From positions 1 to 5,253 of the forward strand of contig JAUXCL010000173.1 in assembly GCA_030618905.1 (NCBI GenBank): a stretch of DNA of 5,253 nt, written 5' to 3'. Below the pieces are notes generated by a model. The model was not told where the DNA came from, made no database searches, and saw only the letters and a program-made list of their open reading frames with translations. Positions 1-5,253 of the stretch are shown here, piece by piece. Numbering within the stretch: the stretch's first letter is position 1; every line of letters starts with the position of its first letter. Both the position numbers and the translations under genes were made by a program. The stretch comes from Bacteroidales bacterium (GTDB taxonomy: Bacteria > Bacteroidota > Bacteroidia > Bacteroidales > B18-G4).

Positions 1-306
1 GCAGGCCTTCCGGTCGCCATGGCCAGTGATTACAACCCGGGATCATCGCCTTCCGGGAATATGCAATTCATCCTTTCATTGGGTTCCATAGCTTACAAAA
101 TGTTGCCGGAGGAAGCTATTCATGCGGTAACCATTAACGGGGCCTATGCCATAGGGGTAAATGAAGAGCTGGGTACGATCACCAAGGGCAAAAAGGCCAA
201 CCTGATCCTGACTTCAGCAATTCCTTCCTATGAATTTTTGCCTTATTCATATGGTAATAATAAGGTTGAGAAGGTGATGCTGAATGGGGAGTGGATGAGT
301 CAGTGA
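1..306 (+). CDS. hutI: Imidazolonepropionase, C-terminal fragment (5' end outside window)
   Basis: The gene is open from the first base, so its start lies upstream; 101 C-terminal codons are visible, against roughly 400 for the family. HutI is a cytosolic amidohydrolase-fold metalloenzyme that hydrolyses 4-imidazolone-5-propanoate to N-formimino-L-glutamate in histidine degradation. Seen here: SDYNPGSSPSGN at fragment residues 9-20, the conserved (S/T)DxNPG signature whose Asp is an active-site metal ligand in the family. After it come a helix-rich stretch with PEEAIHAVTINGAYAIG and the ITKGKKANLIL segment typical of the small beta-sandwich that closes amidohydrolase proteins. The TGA stop at 304-306 lies inside a 7-bp tandem repeat. 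The next gene, ftcD, is on the same strand 58 bp on and uses this enzyme's product, which supports a hut operon. The assignment rests on the motif and the neighbour; other amidohydrolases are much less likely. Confidence 0.93.
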   Translation, partial: AGLPVAMASDYNPGSSPSGNMQFILSLGSIAYKMLPEEAIHAVTINGAYAIGVNEELGTITKGKKANLILTSAIPSYEFLPYSYGNNKVEKVMLNGEWMSQ

Positions 307-326
307 ACAGTGAACAGTGAACAGTG
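301..326. repeat. 7-bp tandem repeat across the hutI stop codon
   Basis: The unit CAGTGAA is repeated about 3.7 times without a mismatch. The array begins at the last sense codon of hutI (CAG, Gln) and contains its stop. Because the period is 7, the TGA in each unit falls in a different frame: 304-306, 311-313 and 318-320. The fourth, incomplete unit ends in GTGG and has no stop. The array lies in the short spacer before ftcD. No function is known to me. It could be a slippage product, an intergenic repeat dispersed in this genome, or a gene-end element. Confidence 0.9.
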
Positions 327-364
327 GGATTGAGGATTTGAAAATATAAATATTTAGGATTGAT

Positions 365-2056
365 ATGAAGCAATTGATAGAATGTGTTCCGAACTTCAGT
401 GAAGGAAAAGACATGACAGTGATCAAGCAGATCACTGATGAAATTGAAAAGATAGCTGGTGCTAAACTCCTGGATGTGGATCCCGGTGTTGCTACCAATC
501 GTACGGTGGTCACTTTTGTAGGTGCACCGGAACAGGTGATAGAAGCTGCTTTTCAGGCAGTAAAAAAGGCCTCTCAGGTGATCGATATGCGGAAGCATAA
601 AGGGGAGCATCCGAGGATGGGTGCCACTGATGTATGCCCGCTTGTTCCTATCGCCGGCATTAGCATGGAAGAAACTGTTGAATACGCCAGGAAGCTGGCC
701 AAAAGGATAGGGGAAGAACTTGATATATCAGTTTATTGTTATGAACAGGCCGCTTTTCAAAAAGTAAGACAAAACCTGGCCAATTGCCGTGCCGGTGAGT
801 ATGAAGGTATGGCTGATAAGCTGCAGACTGAAGAGTGGAAACCGGATTTCGGGCCTGCAAAACTCAATCCCCTGGCCGGGGTCACCGCAGTGGGTGCCAG
901 GGACTTTCTTGTGGCTTTCAACGTAAACCTTAATACCACTTCTACCAGAAGGGCCAATGCCATCGCTTTTGATGTCAGGGAGCGAGGCAGGGCGAAAAGG
1001 GAAGGTGACCCGATAACAGGTAAGATCCTGAAAGATGAAAATGGCAAACCGGTGATGATCCCCGGATCCCTTAAATCGGTCAAAGCCATTGGATGGTTCA
1101 TCGAGGAATACGGTGTTGCCCAGATATCCATGAACCTCACCAATATCAACATCACCCCGGTGCATATAGCTTACGATGAAGTTTTCAAAAAGGCCAATGA
1201 AAGAGGGATCCGTGTCAGCGGATCGGAGCTGGTTGGCCTGATCCCACTTCAGTCAATGCTGGACGCGGGCAAGTACTTTCTAAGGATGCAAAACAGGTCG
1301 CTGGGAATCTCTGAAAGTGAGCTCTTAAATATTGCCATTAAATCCATGGGACTTGATGAGCTCAAGCCTTTTAACCCTGAAGAAAGGATCATTGAATACA
1401 TGATTGCCGATAAGGGCAGGAGCAGGCTGGTCAACATGAAGCTCAATGATTTTGCCGATGAAACAGCATCTGAATCACCGGCACCCGGTGGTGGTTCTAT
1501 TTCTGCATATGTTGGATCACTTGGTGTTTCTTTGGGAACAATGGTAGCCAACCTGTCTTCCCACAAAAGAGGTTGGGATGACAAGTGGGAAATGTATTCG
1601 GAATGGGCGGAAAAAGGACAAAAACTGAAAGATGAATTACTATATCTTGTAGATGAAGACACCCATGCTTTCAACCGCATCATGGAAGCTTTCGGATTAC
1701 CCAAAGGAAGTGATGAAGAGAAACAAATCCGCCTGGATGCCATTCAGGAGGCCTCTAAATATGCCATGGATATCCCCTTCAGGGTCATGGAAAGATCCCT
1801 TCAATCCATGGATGTGATGATGTCTATGGCAAAAGACGGCCTGCAGGCATCCCTGTCGGATGCCGGAGTGGGTGCTTTATGTGCCAGGACAGCGGTGATG
1901 GGAGCATTTCTGAATGTCAAGATCAATGCTTCGGGGGTAGATGATAAAGCCTTTGTCACTGACCTGTTGAAAAGGGGAGAACAGATTGAAAGTGATGCGC
2001 TTAAGCGTGAGCAGGAAATCATTAACATGGTTAACGAAAAGATAGCCAATCAATAG
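365..2056 (+). CDS. ftcD: Bifunctional glutamate formimidoyltransferase / formimidoyltetrahydrofolate cyclodeaminase
   Basis: This 563-residue protein is full length, close to the mammalian fusion enzyme at about 540. The N-terminal half transfers the formimino group of N-formimino-L-glutamate to tetrahydrofolate, releasing glutamate. The C-terminal half converts 5-formimino-THF to 5,10-methenyl-THF plus ammonia. Formiminotransferase motifs seen: VPNFSEGKD (8-16), LDVDPGVATNRTVVTFVG (36-53) and GEHPRMGATDVCPLVPI (80-96). His82 in the last falls at the number of the catalytic His82 of the mammalian enzyme. The second formiminotransferase subdomain runs from about 180 to 330. A linker leads to the helical cyclodeaminase at about 355-563, with SPAPGGGSISAY (371-382), VDEDTHAF (429-436) and SDAGVGA (498-504). 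The ATG at 365 lies just upstream of the first conserved motif and follows an AT-rich leader without a Shine-Dalgarno sequence. It probably shares a transcript with hutI. Both active halves look intact. Confidence 0.97.
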   Translation: MKQLIECVPNFSEGKDMTVIKQITDEIEKIAGAKLLDVDPGVATNRTVVTFVGAPEQVIEAAFQAVKKASQVIDMRKHKGEHPRMGATDVCPLVPIAGISMEETVEYARKLAKRIGEELDISVYCYEQAAFQKVRQNLANCRAGEYEGMADKLQTEEWKPDFGPAKLNPLAGVTAVGARDFLVAFNVNLNTTSTRRANAIAFDVRERGRAKREGDPITGKILKDENGKPVMIPGSLKSVKAIGWFIEEYGVAQISMNLTNINITPVHIAYDEVFKKANERGIRVSGSELVGLIPLQSMLDAGKYFLRMQNRSLGISESELLNIAIKSMGLDELKPFNPEERIIEYMIADKGRSRLVNMKLNDFADETASESPAPGGGSISAYVGSLGVSLGTMVANLSSHKRGWDDKWEMYSEWAEKGQKLKDELLYLVDEDTHAFNRIMEAFGLPKGSDEEKQIRLDAIQEASKYAMDIPFRVMERSLQSMDVMMSMAKDGLQASLSDAGVGALCARTAVMGAFLNVKINASGVDDKAFVTDLLKRGEQIESDALKREQEIINMVNEKIANQ

Positions 2057-2061
2057 GTATA

Positions 2062-2910
2062 TCAATTTTGAATGGGCTTCGTGGCAGCCTGATCCTCAGG
2101 TGTAGTGGCCTCTTCCTTACCTCCATACTCTTCTTCAAGGAGATCTTTTAAATCAGCGGGTTGGACTTTCTGTGTCAGTTTGCCATCGATGGAATAGGCT
2201 ATTTTGCCGGTCTCTTCGGAAACCATAATAGAGATGGCATCTGATTGTTCGGTGATGCCTACCCCGGCTCGATGCCGCAAGCCCAGGCGTCGCGACAAAC
2301 TGGCATTGTTGGATACAGGTAATATGGTGGCGGCTGCCATGATTTTGTTTTCATGGATGATGATTGCCCCGTCATGCAGGGGGCTATCCTTAACGAAGAT
2401 CCCTTCAAGAAGGATGGAAGATATCCTGGCATCGATAATTTCCCCGGTATCAATATATTGTTCAAGATCATTTTTTCGGGTGATGACGATGAGCGCACCG
2501 GTTTTGCTATCTGCCATGCGCTGGCAGGCCACAATGATGGGATCGATATCCAATTCAATGGATTGCCTGAATTTGAGTTTCCAAAAAAGGAAACGGCTGT
2601 TCTTCTTCTGGATGAAAGCAGGACGGCCCAGGGCAAGCAGGAAACGCCGGATCTCGGGCTGGAAGATGACAATCAGGGCAATAAATCCTACACTGATGAA
2701 TGCACCCAGTATCTGGCTGAGCAACTCCATCTGTAAAGCATTGACAATCTGCCAGATTAAAAAGAGCGCCACAATACCAAAAAAGATATTGATGGCAGCC
2801 GTTCCTTTCAACAGGTTGTATAACTCAAATAATAAAATTGCAACCAGAAGAACATCCACCATGTCCAGCCACCTGATATCAATAAATGCAATAATATATA
2901 ATTGGAACAT
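2062..2910 (-). CDS. cdaA: Membrane-anchored diadenylate cyclase (c-di-AMP synthase), CdaA type
   Basis: The enzyme joins two ATP molecules into cyclic di-AMP, a messenger tied to potassium, osmotic and envelope homeostasis in many bacteria. The 282-residue protein has three predicted membrane segments at about 17-33, 38-56 and 64-84, then a cytoplasmic DisA_N (DAC) domain from about 85 to 255. Both catalytic signatures are present: DGA at 180-182 (in SPLHDGAIII) and RHR at 212-214 (in LGLRHRAGVG). The last 25 residues are acidic and low in complexity. The ATG at 2910 is the first start after in-frame stops TAG and TAA in the spacer; Met17 would cut into the first membrane helix. folP lies 30 bp upstream on the same strand, so co-transcription is likely. 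No cdaR (YbbR) or glmM gene, the usual Firmicutes partners, follows: the next gene is the convergent ftcD, 5 bp away. An alternative symbol is dacA. Confidence 0.96.
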   Translation of the reverse strand: MFQLYIIAFIDIRWLDMVDVLLVAILLFELYNLLKGTAAINIFFGIVALFLIWQIVNALQMELLSQILGAFISVGFIALIVIFQPEIRRFLLALGRPAFIQKKNSRFLFWKLKFRQSIELDIDPIIVACQRMADSKTGALIVITRKNDLEQYIDTGEIIDARISSILLEGIFVKDSPLHDGAIIIHENKIMAAATILPVSNNASLSRRLGLRHRAGVGITEQSDAISIMVSEETGKIAYSIDGKLTQKVQPADLKDLLEEEYGGKEEATTPEDQAATKPIQN

Positions 2911-2934
2911 GCTATAAAATTACTAAAAACTCTC

Positions 2935-2964
2935 AATCACCTAATCACTTAATAACTTAATCAC
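2935..2964. repeat. 8-bp tandem repeat across the folP 3' end
   Basis: Read on the + strand, the units are AATCACCT, AATCACTT, AATAACTT and a partial AATCAC, about 3.75 copies with two substitutions from the consensus AATCACTT. On the minus strand the array encodes the last residues of FolP (VIKLLSD), includes its TAG stop (2943-2941) and enters the folP-cdaA spacer. With a period of 8, the minus-strand stops fall in all three frames: TGA at 2963-2961, TGA at 2947-2945 and TAG at 2943-2941. It resembles the array at the end of hutI in place and design, but the unit differs. Confidence 0.82.
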
Positions 2965-3762
2965 AATATTTACAGCCTCAACTGCCTCTTTTACATCATG
3001 CACACGCAGTATATCAACGCCATTCAGCAATGCGATAGTATTTGCCACCGTTGTTCCGTTCAGGGCATGCTCAGGTTTTGTCCCCAATACCTTATTGATC
3101 ATCGACTTTCTTGAAATACCAGCCATTACGGGAAAGCCTGAAGACTTAAAGACTTCAAGATGCTTAAGCAGACTGTAATTATGCTCCAGGGTTTTGCCAA
3201 ATCCAAAACCCGGATCAATAATGATTTGGGTTATTCCTGCAGATAAGGCTTTTTGTGCCTGTGCCTGTAAAAATGTCCTGACCTCCTCCACAACATTATG
3301 GTAAACAGGGTTCTCTTGCATATTTTGTGGTTTCCCCTGTATATGCATCAGGATCATGGCTCCCTGGTGGGCTGCAACGGTTTCCAGGATTTTATCATCA
3401 TAGGTCCCTCCGGAAATGTCGTTAATCAAGTCTGCTCCATTCTGCAGCGCTATTTCAGCCACACTGGCCCGCCAGGTATCAACGGAAATGATCAGCCCGG
3501 GGAAGGCTGAACGGATCGTTTTTAATGCTGGCATTAAGTGATCTATTTCCTGGTTTTTTGATAATTCCAGGGCTCCCGGACGGGTTGATTGTGCGCCGAT
3601 ATCAATCATTAAAGCACCTTCCTCAAGCATTTTCTTAACCTGCGGGACCCATTTTGATTCATGCAGGTAACGTCCACCATCATAAAAAGAATCGGGGGTA
3701 ATATTCAGGACCCCCATCACAACAGGTGTTGAAAAGTCGATGATTTTACCCCTGATATTCAT
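2941..3762 (-). CDS. folP: Dihydropteroate synthase
   Basis: FolP condenses p-aminobenzoate with 6-hydroxymethyl-7,8-dihydropterin diphosphate to 7,8-dihydropteroate in cytosolic folate synthesis and is the sulfonamide target. The 273-residue length is normal for this TIM-barrel family. Signatures in order: MGVLNITPDSFYDGG (16-30), DIGAQSTRPGA (54-64, the STRPGA loop that contacts pABA and sulfonamides), ISVDTWRASVA (92-102), NDISGG (114-119), LMHIQGKPQNMQ (138-149), DPGFGFGKTLEHNYSLL (183-199), GISRKSM (215-221) and LRVHDV (252-257). The STRPGA loop looks like the ordinary chromosomal type, without the insertion seen in acquired Sul enzymes. The ATG at 3762 is 15 codons before the first strand motif and is the only reasonable start; it sits in a small AT-rich inverted repeat (3755-3773). 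The last six codons come from an 8-bp tandem repeat. cdaA follows after 30 bp, suggesting a folP-cdaA operon. Confidence 0.97.
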   Translation of the reverse strand: MNIRGKIIDFSTPVVMGVLNITPDSFYDGGRYLHESKWVPQVKKMLEEGALMIDIGAQSTRPGALELSKNQEIDHLMPALKTIRSAFPGLIISVDTWRASVAEIALQNGADLINDISGGTYDDKILETVAAHQGAMILMHIQGKPQNMQENPVYHNVVEEVRTFLQAQAQKALSAGITQIIIDPGFGFGKTLEHNYSLLKHLEVFKSSGFPVMAGISRKSMINKVLGTKPEHALNGTTVANTIALLNGVDILRVHDVKEAVEAVNIVIKLLSD

Positions 3763-3773
3763 GAAGTGAATAT
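3755..3773 (-). promoter_or_regulatory. Inverted repeat enclosing the folP start codon
   Basis: ATATTCA and TGAATAT form a perfect 7-bp inverted repeat around a 5-base loop. In the folP transcript the ATG straddles the loop and the start of the 3' arm, so a hairpin would partly hide the start codon. The stem is almost all A-U and therefore weak, and chance occurrence in AT-rich DNA is plausible. A role in folP translation is inference only. Confidence 0.3.
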
Positions 3774-3854
3774 TTTAAAAAAATGTACCTTTATCACGCT
3801 TTAATTGATGGACATTCATGTCCGGCTTAACTATTTGCGAAGATAATATATCGT
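3763..3854. promoter_or_regulatory. Divergent promoter region between folP and the DUF1599 gene
   Basis: This 92-bp spacer is the only divergent one in the window, so it should hold the promoters of both the folP-cdaA pair and the DUF1599 pair. The Bacteroidota -7 consensus is TAnnTTTG. Near matches lie back to back: TACCTTTA at 3786-3793 on the + strand and TACATTTT at 3787-3780 on the minus strand, each with one mismatch and sharing the TA step. I see no convincing -33 TTTG for either. A third weak candidate is TAACTATTTG at 3828-3837, where the spacing is two bases too long. A run of seven A (3777-3783) and a 14-bp inverted repeat (3810-3823) also lie here. That promoters exist here is likely; the exact elements are uncertain. 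Confidence 0.5.
3810..3823. promoter_or_regulatory. Inverted repeat GGACAT-TC-ATGTCC, possible operator
   Basis: Two perfect 6-bp half sites are separated by 2 bp, about 31 bp before the DUF1599 start and 47 bp before the folP start. The size and place between divergent genes fit a site for a dimeric regulator, or a short hairpin in the 5' leader of the plus-strand transcript. I do not recognise it as the site of any known regulator, and no regulator gene is adjacent. Confidence 0.3.
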
Positions 3855-4391
3855 ATGGAAAAAACAGCAGAACAGTTCGAAAAGGTCGTATCCAAATGCA
3901 GGGATGTGTTCTCTAAAAAAATGCAGGACTACGGTAATTCCTGGCGGGTTTTAAGGACCTCTTCTCTGACTGACCAGATATACATCAAGGCAAATCGCAT
4001 CAGAAGCATTCAGGAAAAAGGAGAAAAGCGTGTCGATGAGGGTATCCAGCCGGAATTTATCGGCATTGTTAACTATTCAATTATGGCGCTGATCCAACTC
4101 GAGCTTGGTGTATCCACTGAAGTGGACCTTGATAGTGACAAGGCATCCGAATTGTATGATCGATTCATTGACAAGGCCAAATCACTGATGGAGGATAAAA
4201 ATCATGATTATGATGAAGCATGGCGCAATATGAGGATCAGCTCCCTGACAGATATCATCCTGATGAAACTCATGCGGGTAAAACAGATTGAAGATAATGA
4301 AGGCAAGACTGCGGTATCAGAGGGCATGGATGCCAGCTACTTCGATATCGTGAATTATGCCATCTTTGCCCTTATTAAAATTGATGAGTAA
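3855..4391 (+). CDS. DUF1599 family protein with two tandem copies of the domain
   Basis: This 178-residue soluble protein has no signal peptide or membrane segment. I recognise it as the DUF1599 family (PF07659), which Pfam, as I recall, now lists as a nucleotide modification associated domain. Its biochemical activity is unknown to me. It is an internal duplication: residues 8-83 align with 101-177, with about 28 of 76 positions identical and one gap. Shared pattern in order: K..DY (22-26 and 115-119), WR..R.SSLTD (30-40 and 123-133), K..R (45-48 and 138-141), EG (62-63 and 156-157) and IVNY.I.ALI (71-80 and 165-174). The conserved Lys, Asp, Trp, Arg and Asn suggest a binding or catalytic site in each copy. 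Predicted structure is mostly helical. The start ATG at 3855 follows an AT-rich leader. The next gene begins 20 bp after its TAA stop, so the two are probably co-transcribed. Confidence 0.88.
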   Translation: MEKTAEQFEKVVSKCRDVFSKKMQDYGNSWRVLRTSSLTDQIYIKANRIRSIQEKGEKRVDEGIQPEFIGIVNYSIMALIQLELGVSTEVDLDSDKASELYDRFIDKAKSLMEDKNHDYDEAWRNMRISSLTDIILMKLMRVKQIEDNEGKTAVSEGMDASYFDIVNYAIFALIKIDE

Positions 4392-4411
4392 TCCCATTTA
4401 ATAATACTTAA

Positions 4412-5253
4412 ATGACATTTATCAGGAACTTTAGCAGGATTATTGTTGGCTTGATTTTTATCTTTTCCGGATTTGTTAAAGGAATTGACCCGCTGGGTAC
4501 AGCCTATCGTATTGAAGATTATTTTATCGCTTACGGGACGGAATGGGCCATGCCATTGGCTTTATTTTTATCAGTTTCTTTAAGTGCACTTGAATTTCTC
4601 CTTGGAGTGATCCTGGTGTTGAATGTCAGGATAAGATTTTTTTCCTGGCCGCTCTTCATGCTGGTCATCTTCTTTATCTTTCTGACGCTATATGATGCTG
4701 TATATGAGCCCGTTCCGGATTGCGGATGCTTTGGAGATGTCTTCACCATATCGAACTGGAATACCTTTTATAAAAATGTGATACTCATTATTTTTGTGAG
4801 TATCATCTTTGTCGACCGTAAAGATTTTCGTTCTCCGTTTTCTATCAAAGCACAAAATGCGATCGGATTTGCGTTTGCCTCTATTTTTGTCATCTTCTCC
4901 GTTTACAATTACCAGCACCTTCCAATCATTGATTTCAGGGAATGGAAAACCGGAAATGATATGGTTCCCGAAGAACAGGGATCGGCAAAGATCTATCTCA
5001 CTTTCAGAAACATGGAAAGCGGTGAAATCAAAGAATACTTGTCCCCTGACTATCCATGGAAGGATTCAATATGGATGGAGAACTGGGAATTTGTCGATCA
5101 AAGGATTGATGAGTCAGGTCTCATTAAAGGCCATGAACTCATGATCGAAGACGAAGAAGGCCTGGATGTAACGGAAAACTTCATCAATAATCCGAACTTC
5201 CAGATGCTTCTAATAGCATACGACCTGGGCAGTACCGATGAGGGATCCTTCAA
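4412..5253 (+). CDS. DoxX/MauE-like membrane protein, BT_3928 family (3' end outside window)
   Basis: The frame opens with ATG at 4412 and stays open for 280 codons to the window edge, starting MTFIRNFSRIIVGLIFIFSG. Predicted membrane helices lie at about 9-27, 47-70, 76-97, 121-135 and 148-166, the first four in DoxX-like arrangement. Between helices 3 and 4 lies DCGCFGD (103-109) with Cys104 and Cys106; a CGCFG motif also marks MauE-type DoxX relatives, where a redox role is proposed. A hydrophilic part follows from 167, probably outside the cytoplasm. From about 240 the pattern HELMIEDEEGLDVT then QMLLIAYDL resembles the first strands of TlpA/AhpC thioredoxin folds, but no CxxC follows before the window ends. 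From memory this matches the Bacteroidota family named after BT_3928, usually found between a DUF1599 gene and tpiA. Function is unknown; membrane redox work is inference. Confidence 0.85.
   Translation, partial: MTFIRNFSRIIVGLIFIFSGFVKGIDPLGTAYRIEDYFIAYGTEWAMPLALFLSVSLSALEFLLGVILVLNVRIRFFSWPLFMLVIFFIFLTLYDAVYEPVPDCGCFGDVFTISNWNTFYKNVILIIFVSIIFVDRKDFRSPFSIKAQNAIGFAFASIFVIFSVYNYQHLPIIDFREWKTGNDMVPEEQGSAKIYLTFRNMESGEIKEYLSPDYPWKDSIWMENWEFVDQRIDESGLIKGHELMIEDEEGLDVTENFINNPNFQMLLIAYDLGSTDEGSF

Noticed and set aside
1..306. hutI read as a truncated pseudogene
   Set aside because: The frame is open to the first base and matches the intact C-terminal end of the family, so the missing part is due to the window edge.
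342..355. AT-only inverted repeat AAATAT-AA-ATATTT before ftcD
   Set aside because: Such symmetry is expected by chance in a short AT-rich leader, and the stem would be very weak.
179..610. Minus-strand open frame across the hutI end and ftcD start
   Set aside because: It crosses two well-supported plus-strand genes and the repeat array, and its translation has no domain-like pattern.
1998..2007. Palindrome CGCTTAAGCG
   Set aside because: It lies within ftcD coding sequence with no adjoining signal; a single 10-bp palindrome in 5 kb is not unexpected.
2022..2034. TTAAC-ATG-GTTAA hairpin as a terminator for cdaA
   Set aside because: The stem is short and AT-rich with no T run on the cdaA strand, and it lies in ftcD coding sequence.
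2088..2100. CCTGA-TCC-TCAGG inverted repeat near the cdaA end as a terminator for ftcD
   Set aside because: It has only a 5-bp stem, lies inside the cdaA coding region and is not followed by a T run.
2204..2917. A 237-codon open frame antisense to cdaA
   Set aside because: It runs opposite a complete cdaA with intact catalytic motifs. Its translation is rich in Met, Ser and Arg without recognisable motifs, as expected for a shadow frame.
4809..5144. Plus-strand 111-codon frame and minus-strand frames at 4531-4749 and 4688-4918
   Set aside because: All lie inside the open DoxX-like gene (4412 to the edge), which shows membrane helices and a family motif. The shorter frames show none.

Overview
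The window looks like ordinary chromosomal DNA of a member of the Bacteroidota. Evidence is the gene order folP-cdaA, divergent from a DUF1599 gene that is followed by a BT_3928-like DoxX-family gene. From memory this is a typical Bacteroidales neighbourhood, usually continuing into tpiA. AT-rich leaders without a clear Shine-Dalgarno sequence before the genes also fit this phylum. I cannot place the organism more finely.

Layout. Positions 1-306 (+) hold the 3' end of hutI (imidazolonepropionase), followed at 365-2056 (+) by a full-length ftcD (glutamate formimidoyltransferase fused to formimidoyl-THF cyclodeaminase). Together they are the last steps of the tetrahydrofolate-dependent histidine degradation route. 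ftcD meets cdaA (diadenylate cyclase, 2062-2910, -) tail to tail with only 5 bp between the stop codons. cdaA lies 30 bp downstream of folP (dihydropteroate synthase, 2941-3762, -), so the two probably share a transcript. A 92-bp divergent spacer (3763-3854) separates folP from a gene for a protein with two tandem DUF1599 units (3855-4391, +). That gene is followed 20 bp later by a membrane protein gene of the DoxX/BT_3928 type, which runs off the window (4412-5253, +). No stretch longer than about 100 bases lacks a gene.

How the parts relate. HutI makes N-formimino-L-glutamate, and FtcD passes its formimino carbon to tetrahydrofolate. FolP makes the pteroate core of folate. CdaA makes the second messenger c-di-AMP. 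The last two genes are poorly characterised.

The most unusual DNA-level structure is a pair of short tandem repeats, one at the 3' end of hutI (7-bp unit) and one at the 3' end of folP (8-bp unit). Neither period is a multiple of three, and both arrays place stop codons in all three frames right at the gene end. I found no transposons, phage genes, CRISPR array, tRNA or rRNA. I see no clear new multi-gene system; the best leads are the gene-end repeats, the duplicated DUF1599 protein, and the possible thioredoxin-like tail of the membrane protein.
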